Assembly: GCF_900116895.1 (NCBI RefSeq)
Contig: NZ_FPCF01000001.1
Location: 868,001-932,000 of the forward strand
DNA from: Pseudidiomarina donghaiensis
Lineage (GTDB): Bacteria; Pseudomonadota; Gammaproteobacteria; Enterobacterales; Alteromonadaceae
DNA: 64,000 nucleotides
Direction: 5' to 3'
Part shown: positions 30,257-38,837 of the stretch, piece by piece
Layout of the letters: each line of letters begins with the position of its first letter
Numbering within the stretch: position 1 is the stretch's first letter
Position numbers and translations under genes: made by a program
Notes under the pieces: model-generated
Database searches by the model: none
What the model was told of the DNA's origin: nothing
The model's input: only the letters and a program-made list of their open reading frames with translations

Positions 30257-31381
30257 ATGGAACCCGTCGTATTATTTGAAGAACTTGAATGTGAACACGG
30301 CAAGCGCATTGGCGTCGCGACGCTAAACTCAGAAAAATCATTAAACGCGCTAAGCTTGCCAATGATTCAATTGCTGCAGCCACAACTGGCGCAGTGGGCT
30401 GAAGACGAGCACATTACCTGCGTCATGCTGCAAGGGGCTGGCGAGAAAGCATTTTGTGCTGGCGGCGACATTGTTGCCATGTACAAAGCGATGCAAGCGA
30501 AGCCGGGTGTACTGGTTGACGAAGTGGCTGATTTCTTTAGCCAAGAGTACCGTTTAGATTACGCCATTCACACCTTTCCGAAACCGATTGTGCTTTGGGG
30601 CCACGGTATTGTGATGGGCGGTGGCATGGGCTTAATGAATGGTGCCAGCCACCGTGTGGTTACCGAGCGCTCGTTGTTAGCGATGCCGGAAGTAACCATT
30701 GGCTTGTACCCAGATGTTGGCGCGACCCATTTCTTAAACCAAATGCCCGAAGGTTGTGGTTTATTTTTAGGCTTAACCGGCGCGCACATGAATGCCACGG
30801 ATGCATTGTATTTGAAACTTGCCGATCATTTTGTGGCCAGCACCAGCAAAGCTGATGTGTTAACTGGTTTACAAGGGGTGAAGTGGGGCGATACCGCTGC
30901 ATTAAATCACCAAAAAGTGACCGACGTGTTGAATGACATTAGCCAACGCGATAGCAATCAACGCCCAGCAGGCCAAGTCGAAGCGCACCAGCCATTAATT
31001 AAAAAATTAACCAGTGGTAACGATATTGTCGATGTGGTTGCCAAAATCACCAGTGACAACAGCGATGACAAGTGGCTAGCCCGTGCTCGGCAGACGCTCG
31101 CGGCAGGCTGCCCAATGACCGCGCATATTGTCTGGAACCAACTACAGCATGGTGCGGATTTAAGCTTAGCTGACTGTTTCCGTCTGGAGCTGACATTATC
31201 GGTGCAGTGCGCCATGCGCGGCGATTTTGCCGAAGGTATTCGGGCGTTGTTAATTGACAAAGATAAACAGCCTAAATGGCAGCATGCGGCTGTGGCTGAT
31301 GTGTCTGCGGATGATGTGGATGGCTTTTTCACGTCGCCGTGGGAGGCATCACAGCACCCACTCGCAAATTTAGGTAAATAA
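30257..31381 (+). CDS. 3-hydroxyisobutyryl-CoA hydrolase
   Basis: A 374-residue crotonase-superfamily protein, longer than simple hydratases (about 260) and matching the HIBCH length. KAFCAGGDIVAMYK (about residue 66) and the GHGIVMGGGMGLMNGASHRV segment (about residue 116) are diagnostic. It hydrolyses 3-hydroxyisobutyryl-CoA to 3-hydroxyisobutyrate, the substrate of MmsB downstream. I chose ATG 30257, preceded by AAGGAG; an earlier in-frame start would overlap the dehydrogenase gene. Confidence 0.94.
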   Translation: MEPVVLFEELECEHGKRIGVATLNSEKSLNALSLPMIQLLQPQLAQWAEDEHITCVMLQGAGEKAFCAGGDIVAMYKAMQAKPGVLVDEVADFFSQEYRLDYAIHTFPKPIVLWGHGIVMGGGMGLMNGASHRVVTERSLLAMPEVTIGLYPDVGATHFLNQMPEGCGLFLGLTGAHMNATDALYLKLADHFVASTSKADVLTGLQGVKWGDTAALNHQKVTDVLNDISQRDSNQRPAGQVEAHQPLIKKLTSGNDIVDVVAKITSDNSDDKWLARARQTLAAGCPMTAHIVWNQLQHGADLSLADCFRLELTLSVQCAMRGDFAEGIRALLIDKDKQPKWQHAAVADVSADDVDGFFTSPWEASQHPLANLGK

Positions 31382-31390
31382 AAGCAAAAG

Positions 31391-31475
31391 CGATATTAGC
31401 TGTTAGATATTGGATATTAGCCAAATGTTTCGGCTTTTCTTCTGATAGCTAATATCTCCGTTATCAAATATCGAT
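31391..31475. repeat. Intergenic palindromic element, copy 1
   Basis: The left arm starts CGATATTAGCTGTTAGATAT; the right arm is partly complementary (GCTAATATC, AATATCG). It sits in the 107-base gap between the hydrolase gene and mmsB and shares about 37 aligned bases with the element at 34677-34763. Confidence 0.75.
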
Positions 31476-31488
31476 TTGGATCTTAATT

Positions 31489-32382
31489 ATGGCGAATGTT
31501 GGATTTATCGGGCTTGGCAACATGGGCGGCCCAATGGCAGCTAACCTTGTAAAAGGTGGCCACAAGGTACAAGTTTTTGATTTATCAGAAGCGGCGTTAA
31601 GCGCAGCGAAAGAGGCCGGTTGCAGTATTGTGAGCTCGGCAACTGAAGCGGCGACTCACGTTGACTTCATTGTCACTATGTTGCCTGCAGATAAGCACGT
31701 CAAAAGCGTCTATTTGGCGGATGACGGGTTAATCACTGTGCTGAGCAAAGACACGCTGGCCATTGATTGCAGCACCATTAGTGCTGAAACGGCACGTTTT
31801 GTTGGTGCTGCGCTAAAAGAAAAGGGTATTGATTTTATTGATGCGCCTGTATCTGGCGGCGTTGGCGGGGCAAAAGCCTGTACCCTAACATTTATTTGTG
31901 GTGGCGAGGCTGGTGCTGTTGCACGTGCACGTGACGTACTGCAAGCAATGGGTAAAAACATATTCCATGCCGGTGAGATGGGCGCTGGGCAAGTGGCTAA
32001 AATCTGCAACAATATGTTGTTGTCAGTGCTTATGGTTGGTACTTCTGAAGCACTGCAATTGGGCATTGCCCATGGCCTTGACCCGAAAGTGTTGTCGCAA
32101 ATTATGGCAGCAAGCTCCGGTAGCAACTGGACTTTAGATGTATATAATCCATGCCCAGGTGTGATGGATAATGTACCATCAAGCAATGGCTACCAAGGTG
32201 GCTTTTTGGTTGACTTAATGAGCAAAGACCTAGGCCTCGCACAGCAAGCTGCACTGGCTAGCGGCGCAGCTACGCCGATGGGCGCGCTGACCCATAACTT
32301 GTACCGTAGCTGGTCGCAGTTAGGCCACGGACGTGAAGATTTTTCAAGCATCTTCAATTACGTAAAACCAATTTCGAAGTAA
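31489..32382 (+). CDS. mmsB: 3-hydroxyisobutyrate dehydrogenase
   Basis: A 297-residue beta-hydroxyacid dehydrogenase. It has the NAD-binding GFIGLGNMGGPMA (residues 5-17), the substrate motif DAPVSGGVGGA (about residue 117), the catalytic lysine in GQVAKICNNML (about residue 171) and the late VDLMSKDLGLA segment. It oxidises 3-hydroxyisobutyrate to methylmalonate semialdehyde, which MmsA then uses. Confidence 0.96.
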   Translation: MANVGFIGLGNMGGPMAANLVKGGHKVQVFDLSEAALSAAKEAGCSIVSSATEAATHVDFIVTMLPADKHVKSVYLADDGLITVLSKDTLAIDCSTISAETARFVGAALKEKGIDFIDAPVSGGVGGAKACTLTFICGGEAGAVARARDVLQAMGKNIFHAGEMGAGQVAKICNNMLLSVLMVGTSEALQLGIAHGLDPKVLSQIMAASSGSNWTLDVYNPCPGVMDNVPSSNGYQGGFLVDLMSKDLGLAQQAALASGAATPMGALTHNLYRSWSQLGHGREDFSSIFNYVKPISK

Positions 32383-32392
32383 CGGATAATCT

Positions 32393-33157
32393 ATGAACAT
32401 TGCACAAAGCACTATTGTTATTACGGGCGGAGCACAAGGTTTAGGCCGTGCCATGGCTGAACATTTCGCGGCCGATGGCGCGCAATTAGCGTTGTTAGAT
32501 ATGAACGCCGAAACCTTAGCCGAAGCGGAAAAAATCTGCACCGAAAAGGGTGCGAAAAAAGTCAAAGGCTACGTGGTTAACGTGGTTGATGAAGCGGCTG
32601 TGGAAGCGGTATTTGAAGAAATTGTCGCTGATTTCGGTGGCATTAATGTGTTGGTCAACAACGCGGGTATTTTGCGTGATGGCCTAATGATTAAATGCAA
32701 GGACGGTGAAATTACGCATAAAATGCCGTTGCAACAGTTCCAGTCTGTACTAGACGTGAACTTAACCGGTACTTTCTTATGTGGTCGCGAAGCTTCTGCG
32801 CATATGGCAAAAGCCGGTAATGGCGGTGTTATTATTAATATTTCAAGTGTGGCGCGTGCTGGCAATATGGGCCAAACCAATTATGCCGCAACCAAAGCCG
32901 GTGTCGTGGCAATGACAGTGACTTGGGCACGTGAATTGGGCCGTTTCGGTATTCGCTGTGGCGCTATTGCGCCTGGGTTTATTGAAACACCAATGACAGC
33001 GCAAATGAAACCAGAAGCCATTGAGCGTGCTTTAAGCATGGTACCACTGCGCCGTTGGGGTCAACCTGAAGAGATTGCACACAGCGCACGTTACATTATT
33101 GAGAATGACTTCTTTAGTGGTCGTGTGGTAGAAATAGACGGTGGTGTACGACTTTAA
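32393..33157 (+). CDS. Short-chain dehydrogenase/reductase (FabG-like)
   Basis: A 254-residue classical SDR with the cofactor motif TGGAQGLG (about residues 11-18), NNAG at about residue 87, catalytic YAATK at about residue 163 and PGFIETPM near residue 191. It follows mmsB by 10 bases and ends the mms cluster. SDRs in this position often handle 3-hydroxyacyl-CoA intermediates, for example 2-methyl-3-hydroxybutyryl-CoA of isoleucine, but the substrate cannot be read from sequence. Confidence 0.9.
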   Translation: MNIAQSTIVITGGAQGLGRAMAEHFAADGAQLALLDMNAETLAEAEKICTEKGAKKVKGYVVNVVDEAAVEAVFEEIVADFGGINVLVNNAGILRDGLMIKCKDGEITHKMPLQQFQSVLDVNLTGTFLCGREASAHMAKAGNGGVIINISSVARAGNMGQTNYAATKAGVVAMTVTWARELGRFGIRCGAIAPGFIETPMTAQMKPEAIERALSMVPLRRWGQPEEIAHSARYIIENDFFSGRVVEIDGGVRL

Positions 33158-33166
33158 CGAGAACTG

Positions 33167-34066
33167 ATGCGTAAATTACCCCCATTAAATGCTTTAAAAG
33201 CCTTTGAAGCCGCGGCGCGGCACCTAAGTTTTACCCGTGCCGCGGATGAACTGTACGTTACCCAAGCTGCAGTGAGCCACCAAGTTAAAGGTCTTGAAGA
33301 GTTTTTGGGGGTTCAATTATTTTTGCGTCGTAACCGTTCGCTCTTACTTACTCAAGAAGGGCAAACCTACTACCTTGAATTAAAAGAAATATTTGACCAT
33401 ATTGTGCAGGCGACGGAGCGCGTGAAATTTGCGAGTCAGCGCGGCTCGCTGACTATTTCTTTGCCGCCTAGCTTTGCTATTTTGTGGTTTGTACCGCGCT
33501 TAAGCCGTTTTCGCGAAGCTTACCCAGATATTGATGTACGTATTCGTGCCGTTGATGAAGTTGACGGCTCGCTCACCGATGACGTTGATGTTGCCATTTA
33601 TTACGGCGCTGGCAAGTGGCCAGGTTTGCGCGCTTACAAGCTACACAATGAGTACCTTATACCTGTTTGTTCGCCACTGCTGTTAAGTGGAACCAAACCC
33701 TTACGTGAACCACGTGATCTGTTGAATCATACTTTATTGCATGACGAAACGCGTAACGCTTGGAAAGACTGGTTCAAATTGGTTGGTATTGATAAAGACA
33801 AAGGCGACAATGGCCCCATATTTAGCCATTCGAACCTTGCTTTGAAGGCGGCTGTGCACGGCCAAGGCATTGCCTTAGCCAACAACGTGTTAGTAAAACC
33901 AGAAATAGATGCAGGGCATTTAATTCAGATCTTCCCTGAAGCCTTACCTCGGCAAAAATCTTTTTATCTAGTTTGTCGTGACTCTCAGTCAGAAGTCGGT
34001 AAAATCGCCACCTTCCGAAATTGGCTACTACAAGTGGTGGAAGAAGAAGAGGACAGCTATGAGTGA
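33167..34066 (+). CDS. gcvA: LysR-family regulator GcvA
   Basis: A 299-residue LysR regulator very close to E. coli GcvA. It begins KLPPLNALKAFEAAARHLSF, continues FTRAADELYVTQAAVSHQ, and has DVDVAIYYGAGKWPGLR in the effector domain and HGQGIALANNV near residue 226. GcvA controls the glycine cleavage operon with GcvR. It starts only 9 bases after the SDR gene, so it may be cotranscribed with the valine genes. The downstream rlmM recalls the E. coli gcvA-ygdD-rlmM order. Confidence 0.92.
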   Translation: MRKLPPLNALKAFEAAARHLSFTRAADELYVTQAAVSHQVKGLEEFLGVQLFLRRNRSLLLTQEGQTYYLELKEIFDHIVQATERVKFASQRGSLTISLPPSFAILWFVPRLSRFREAYPDIDVRIRAVDEVDGSLTDDVDVAIYYGAGKWPGLRAYKLHNEYLIPVCSPLLLSGTKPLREPRDLLNHTLLHDETRNAWKDWFKLVGIDKDKGDNGPIFSHSNLALKAAVHGQGIALANNVLVKPEIDAGHLIQIFPEALPRQKSFYLVCRDSQSEVGKIATFRNWLLQVVEEEEDSYE

Positions 34067-34685
34067 TTTGCAACGTGTCGCCATGAAGCAAGACAATGCG
34101 GATGGTGCGGTGCGAATTATTTTTGCCCACGGTGCAGGCGCCGGGCTGCAAAGCGATTTCATGCAGTATTTTGCCCTTGGCTTGGCATTAAAAAATATTG
34201 AAGTGGTGCGGTTTAATTTTCCATATTGGCAAAAGTTTATGGATACTGGCGTACGCCGCCCACCCAATCCGATGGCTGAGCTTGAACATTGCATGCGTAC
34301 CGTAGCGCAGCAGTACAATGACAATAAGTCATTGTATTTAATGGGAAAGTCAATGGGTGCGCGGGTTGCTTTTCGGCTTGCTGATGAATTGAACGCAAGC
34401 GCAGCAATTGCACTTGGATTTCCGTTTCACCCAGTTGGTAAGCCTGAAAAATTGCGCCTTGATGACCTAGATAATAGCTGCGACCAAAATTTAATTATTC
34501 AGGGTACGCGCGATAGCTTTGGCAAACCTGAAGAAGTTGCAGGCTATAATTTGCCTAAGAATGTCAGCTTACAGTGGATTGAGCATGGTGATCACAGTTT
34601 AGAGCCAACGAAGCGAAGTGGGTTGGCGCGCGAGCAACTGTGGCAAAACGCCATTGAACAAATTGAAAAGCAAGTACGATATTAG
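34059..34685 (+). CDS. Alpha/beta-hydrolase family protein
   Basis: A 208-residue alpha/beta hydrolase of the compact KANL3/Tex30-like group. The nucleophile elbow GKSMGAR is near residue 97 (G-x-S-x-G), an IIFAHGAGAG oxyanion segment near residue 16 and a late histidine in WIEHGDHSLEP near residue 175. I chose ATG 34059 (after AGAGGACAGCT), overlapping gcvA by 8 bases and therefore probably coupled to it. Substrate unknown. Confidence 0.87.
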   Translation: MSDLQRVAMKQDNADGAVRIIFAHGAGAGLQSDFMQYFALGLALKNIEVVRFNFPYWQKFMDTGVRRPPNPMAELEHCMRTVAQQYNDNKSLYLMGKSMGARVAFRLADELNASAAIALGFPFHPVGKPEKLRLDDLDNSCDQNLIIQGTRDSFGKPEEVAGYNLPKNVSLQWIEHGDHSLEPTKRSGLAREQLWQNAIEQIEKQVRY

Positions 34686-34763
34686 CTATTAGATATCAGA
34701 TATTAGCAGATGGTGGGAAAATTTAGGGTTTGTCTAATATTCAATATCTAATAGCTGTTATCG
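34677..34763. repeat. Intergenic palindromic element, copy 2
   Basis: Arms of about 30 bases (left GATATTAGCTATTAGATATC..., right complementary ...CAATATCTAATAGCTGTTAT) with only a few mismatches and a central loop rich in G. It supplies the hydrolase stop codon and ends 16 bases before the rlmM start. Related to 31391-31475. Confidence 0.82.
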
Positions 34764-34778
34764 CTTTTGGGGTTAAAG

Positions 34779-35870
34779 ATGAATGGAATTGTGGCCTATT
34801 GTCGGCCTGGGTTTGAAAGTGATTGTGCCGCTGAACTGCAGGATAAAACCGCAGCGCTAGGTATTTATGGCTATTGCCAAACTAAGGCGCAGCAGGGCTA
34901 TGTTGTATATCGTTGTCAAAATGAAGAAGCTGAACACTTAGCCAAAAAGCTTGTGCTGAAAGAGCTTATTTTTACTCGTCAGTTTTTTGCGGTATTAGCG
35001 CACGTAACCGACTTGCCGCAAACAGACCGAGTGAGTGCGGTGCAAGTAGCTTTGCTTGATGAAACTGTGCAAGAAGCATTTACCGGTATTAAACCTTGTG
35101 GCGATTTGCGCGTAGAAACGCCAGATACGAACGACGGTAAAGAGCTATCAAAATTTTGTCGTAAGTTTACCGTGCCGCTGCGCCAAGGTTTACGCCAAAT
35201 TGACTGGCTAACAACGAAAGAAAGCGATAGACGCCCAACACTGCATGCGTTCTTTTTGAGTAATCAAGAAGTGATGATTGGGTTTTCCTACTCGTTTAAT
35301 CAGTCGCCTTGGTTGATGGGTATTCCTCGTTTACGTTCACCAAGTGAGGCACCTAGCCGCTCAACACTTAAATTAGATGAAGCATTTCAGGTGTTTGTGC
35401 CCGAACACGAGCGAGAAGCGCGTATTTCATCAGGTATGAACGCTGTGGATTTAGGCGCAGCACCTGGCGGTTGGACGTATCAATTGGTGCGTCGCGGTAT
35501 GATGGTGCAAGCTGTTGATAACGGGCCAATGGCCGAAAGCTTGATGGAAACGGGGCAAGTTAAACATATTCGAGAAGACGGCTTTAAATACCGTCCGAAG
35601 AAAAAAAACGTAACTTGGTTAGTGTGCGATATGGTTGAGAAGCCTGCAAGAGTCGGCGAGCTGATGACAAGTTGGCTAGTTGAGGGCGACTGCGAAGAAG
35701 CCATTTTCAACCTAAAACTACCAATGAAACGCCGCTATGCAGCAGTGGCTGAATACCTTGAGCATATAAAACAAAACTTAATTGAGCATGGGCGTGGGCG
35801 GTTTGAACTACAAGCTAAGCAACTGTATCACGACCGCGAAGAGATAACAGTTCATATTCGTTGGATGTAA
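34779..35870 (+). CDS. rlmM: 23S rRNA 2'-O-ribose C2498 methyltransferase RlmM
   Basis: A 363-residue methyltransferase with an N-terminal THUMP-like region and a C-terminal Rossmann domain containing MNAVDLGAAPGGWTYQL near residue 220 and WLVCDM near residue 283 (K-D-K-E class 2'-O-methyltransferase). RlmM modifies C2498 of 23S rRNA. ATG 34779 has GGGGTTAAAG upstream, which is better than an in-frame TTG at 34767. Last chromosomal-core gene before the Rhs island. Confidence 0.95.
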   Translation: MNGIVAYCRPGFESDCAAELQDKTAALGIYGYCQTKAQQGYVVYRCQNEEAEHLAKKLVLKELIFTRQFFAVLAHVTDLPQTDRVSAVQVALLDETVQEAFTGIKPCGDLRVETPDTNDGKELSKFCRKFTVPLRQGLRQIDWLTTKESDRRPTLHAFFLSNQEVMIGFSYSFNQSPWLMGIPRLRSPSEAPSRSTLKLDEAFQVFVPEHEREARISSGMNAVDLGAAPGGWTYQLVRRGMMVQAVDNGPMAESLMETGQVKHIREDGFKYRPKKKNVTWLVCDMVEKPARVGELMTSWLVEGDCEEAIFNLKLPMKRRYAAVAEYLEHIKQNLIEHGRGRFELQAKQLYHDREEITVHIRWM

Positions 35871-35875
35871 CATTC

Positions 35876-35905
35876 TAACCCGGCCATCGTGCCGGGTTTT
35901 TTATT
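35876..35905 (+). terminator. Rho-independent terminator after rlmM
   Basis: ACCCGGC / GCCGGGT stem with a six-base loop followed by TTTTTTATT, starting six bases after the rlmM stop. It marks the left boundary of the Rhs island. Confidence 0.9.
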
Positions 35906-35964
35906 GCGCGCACGTTTCTAGTGCTATGTTGTGTATTATTTAACATTCCCATCGATTTACCGAC

Positions 35965-36682
35965 TGCGTACTTAAAACCATTGAAGCCACCACCGACCAA
36001 GGACTTGTTACCAGCATGAGCTATCAGGGCGGGCAACATAAACGGCACCGTCACCACCACACACAACAGCCCCAAAGAGCAGCGTTATGATGGCTTTGGC
36101 AACATTACCTTTCGCACGGGTGTGGGCAATTACACTTACGCCACTGACGGCACTATGCGCTTAACGGATGTGGTTTCATCAAGTACGCGCAGCTTCACCT
36201 ATGATGCAAGTGGCAACGTTCTTAGTGATGGCGACCGTACGTTCACCTATGACGGTGCTGACCGCGTTACCCACATCAGCGGTTACGGCACTAGCTCAAG
36301 CATGCGTTACGATGCCCAAGGCGCGCTGTACTATCAACAAGACGTTTTACAAGAAAGTAATCAAAGCGTAACCTACACAAAACACATGTATGACCCCACC
36401 CTCGGGCGCTTTTTACAGGCCGCCCCGAGTGGGTATTTTTTCAGTAAGCTGTGGAAAGGAATTAAGAAGTTTGTTGGAGTTATAATTGTTGCCGTTGCTT
36501 CATACTATTGTGCAGGGACATGTACTACAGCCATGTGGTCTTTGATCGGTGCAAGTGCTGGTGCTACTAGTGCTGCTGTAAATGGGGAAATATATTCACT
36601 GGGGCCTTACTCGGAGCTTTTACCGCAGGCATTGGAGCTGCAGTTGGTGAAGGTATGGGGGCGTTATTTGCCAATGGCTTAG
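35965..36682 (+). pseudogene. Rhs core remnant with linker (cassette A, N-terminal part)
   Basis: YD-repeat sequence in pieces. One frame reads ATTDQGLVTSMSYQGG; after a frame change near 36030 another reads NGTVTTTHNSPKEQRYDGFG and stays open from 36122 as RSFTYDASGN, YDGADRVTHISGY and so on. The Rhs core end MYDPTLGRFLQA is joined directly to PSGYFF, about 84 bases shorter than the intact copies, and the whole HLGSVFTTL block is missing. A hydrophobic linker follows (KKFVGVIIVAVASYY). The frame is lost at a GGGG run (36584-36587): one extra G would give NGGNIFTGALLGAFTAG, the linker found in the other cassettes, and would join the lipase tip. No start signal or full-length rhs gene is visible. 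Confidence 0.82.
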
Positions 36683-37335
36683 CTGGTGGAAAGTTTGCTA
36701 ATGGAGCAGTAAGTGCGGCATTTATGGCTGCTGTACACGTAGGAGTTGCTGCTTCTAGAAAACGAACGGCGCAGGAAGTAACTTATGCAAAATTAGCAAA
36801 TGATGTCTATAAGCCTCAAGGAAAGGCAATTGATGGCTATGAAATGAGCAGAGATTTATTTACAGATTCTGAAACGGGACTTCAATCTGCTCTTTATGTC
36901 AATCAAGATACAGGTCATAGTGTTTTTGCATTTGCAGGCACAAACGGAGCCTCAGATTGGATTGCTAATATAAGACAAGCCTTTGGTTTAGAAAGTGCTC
37001 AATACACTCAAGCAATGGGACAAGCTCAAGCCGTTTATGCAGCAAAAGGCGGCAATGTTCAGTTTGTCGGTCACTCTCTCGGTGGAGGTTTGGCTACAAC
37101 ATCTGCAATTGTTACTGGCGTTAGTGCGACAGTATTTAATGCCGCAGGATTGAATCCAAGTACAGTAGGTGGTGCTTCACCTGCACCGGGATCGATAACA
37201 CATTTCCAAAGTTCATTTGATGGACTACAAATGTTGAACTCTGATACCCCTGTTAAAACGTATGGTGAGCAAGTATTGTTAGGGCCTGCTGGGTGGCATC
37301 CTATGGGCGGTGTCTGCGAAAGAGTGAGGTGCTAG
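36655..37335 (+). CDS. Lipase-like Rhs toxin tip (cassette A, C-terminal part)
   Basis: 226 residues. The N-terminus is the end of the Rhs linker (GGKFANGAVSAAFMAA), followed by a class-3-lipase/DUF2974-like domain: FAFAGTNGASDWIANIRQA (about residue 86), the nucleophile elbow GHSLGGG (about residue 139) and FNAAGLNP (about residue 161). Known Rhs and T6SS tips with this pattern are phospholipases that attack membranes of competitors. As it stands the reading frame is cut from the upstream core by a single-base deletion, so it may be silent. An ankyrin-repeat gene follows at once. Confidence 0.85.
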   Translation: MGALFANGLAGGKFANGAVSAAFMAAVHVGVAASRKRTAQEVTYAKLANDVYKPQGKAIDGYEMSRDLFTDSETGLQSALYVNQDTGHSVFAFAGTNGASDWIANIRQAFGLESAQYTQAMGQAQAVYAAKGGNVQFVGHSLGGGLATTSAIVTGVSATVFNAAGLNPSTVGGASPAPGSITHFQSSFDGLQMLNSDTPVKTYGEQVLLGPAGWHPMGGVCERVRC

Positions 37336-37337
37336 TT

Positions 37338-38162
37338 TTGGGGAAAACAATATTTCAACTAATTAATTTCGTAGTTGTGAGCTGCTTTGCGATAGGGTGC
37401 CACTCTATAGAAAGAAATCAAAATATGGATTCAGAGAATAAACAGTTTGTATTGAAGGTTGATAACGAGCTAGTTATTTCAATGCCTTTAAAGAAAATGT
37501 TCTTAGATCCTGATGTCAGGAAGTTGGCTCAATATGCAGGAGAAGGAAACCTTACGAAACTTGATGAACTTGTTAAACAAGGAGTAAATGTCAATTCCAG
37601 TGGTAATCAGGGGGCTACACCTTTATTCTGGGCGTTGAGAAATGAAAATTTTTCTGGATTTAAAAGGCTCTTAGAGTTAGGAGCCGATCCTAATATTGTT
37701 TTCGCGGATAGTTCCATTATGCATTGGGCAGCTAGGCACAAAGATATTCGTTTTTTGCAGCTAGCATTAAAGTTTAAAGGTAATCCAGATTTATATGCAG
37801 GTAATCCTAAAAAGACACCTATTTTTAATACAATTAGTGTTGAAGGTGGAGATAATCTACCAGCCTTGGAGCTTCTATTAAAATCAGGTGCAGACATTAA
37901 TGCGCCAACAGGAAGTGAAAAGATATTTGGCATTTCAATGGGGGGAGTAACTCCTGTTTTGGCTGCGGCAAATATCATAAGGTTTGATATCGTATACTCA
38001 CTGCTTGAGGCTGGTGCTGACTACGCAGTTGTAGATGATAATAAGAGGAATTTGGTGTCCAGAATTAAGTCTGTACAACATAGGCTTCAAGAAGGATCTA
38101 AACAAGAGATATTTTTAAAGAAAGTTGTTAAATGGCTAAATGATAAAGGTGTAGAAGTTTAA
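37338..38162 (+). CDS. Ankyrin-repeat putative immunity lipoprotein (cassette A)
   Basis: About 274 residues. A signal-like N-terminus (FQLINFVVVSCFAIGC) has a lipobox-like cysteine, then four to five ankyrin repeats (GATPLFWALRNENFSGFKRL, LLELGADPN, LLLKSGADINAP, LLEAGADYAV). Ankyrin proteins are known immunity partners of lipase and other polymorphic toxins. The start is uncertain: TTG 37338 has GAGG eight bases upstream, and GTG 37329 would overlap the toxin stop. Base composition is visibly AT-rich compared with rlmM or icd. Export to the periplasmic face would fit protection against a membrane phospholipase. Confidence 0.8.
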   Translation: MGKTIFQLINFVVVSCFAIGCHSIERNQNMDSENKQFVLKVDNELVISMPLKKMFLDPDVRKLAQYAGEGNLTKLDELVKQGVNVNSSGNQGATPLFWALRNENFSGFKRLLELGADPNIVFADSSIMHWAARHKDIRFLQLALKFKGNPDLYAGNPKKTPIFNTISVEGGDNLPALELLLKSGADINAPTGSEKIFGISMGGVTPVLAAANIIRFDIVYSLLEAGADYAVVDDNKRNLVSRIKSVQHRLQEGSKQEIFLKKVVKWLNDKGVEV

Positions 38163-38252
38163 CACTCTAAAATCGATTTATAGGTGTAATTGATTTCAAA
38201 CCACTCTGCTGCCCCAGGGCAAGAGCGTGAACGTTTTTTAAGCATTCACGAT

Positions 38253-38368
38253 GGTAGTGTTCAGAATTCTGTGTTATTTCACAAAGCTAGCATAATAGAA
38301 ATGACACGTGACTAGGCCAGGCTTCGGCAAGATGGCGTTCAACATATTATGCCAACCAGTTTTAACAA
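38253..38368. repeat. Island repeat R1 (IS-end-like)
   Basis: Starts GGTAGTGTTCAGAATTCTGT, contains TGACACGTGACTAGGCCAGG and CTTCGGCAAGATGGCGTTCA, and ends near TTAACAACTTATGAG. Related copies lie at 41858-41980 and 46977-47086. CAGAATTCTG is a perfect palindrome, as in an insertion-sequence terminal repeat. Similarity to copy 2 begins slightly upstream (GAACGTTTTTTA). Confidence 0.85.
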
Positions 38369-38384
38369 CTTATGAGTTGTCGCC

Positions 38385-38837
38385 GTTAGCGGCGCCGGCA
38401 GCTTAACTGAATACCGTTACACCGTGGCGGATGACGTGGTCATCGTGCAGCGCGAAAGCGCAAGCACAAGCACGGAAACCACGTACTTGCTCTTTAAAGA
38501 CCACCTAGGCTCGGTGTTTACCACCTTGGCCACCACGGGCGAGATAATCAGCCAGCAGCTATTTAGCGCCTTTGGTCAAACCCGAACCATTTACACCACA
38601 GGCGGTGTTGCACTTGGCAGCATGTTGCCGCCAACCGAGCAAGGCTTTACCGGGCATCGGCAGATGGATGCCTTGGGCATTGTGCACATGAAAGGGCGCA
38701 TTTATGACCCCACCCTCGGGCGCTTTTTACAGGCCGACCCGTTTGTGCAAGCACCCAAGAACAGCCAGAACTACAACCGCTATAGCTATGTGCTGAACAA
38801 CCCCATGAGCTATACCGACCCGAGTGGGTATTTTTTC
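38385..38837 (+). repeat. Rhs core 3'-end repeat, copy 1 (cassette B)
   Basis: Runs from GTTAGCGGCGCCGGCAGCTT to GAGTGGGTATTTTTTC. Nearly identical DNA recurs at 41989 (truncated), 43132 and 45048, diverging abruptly after the DPSGYFF codons. Confidence 0.92.
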
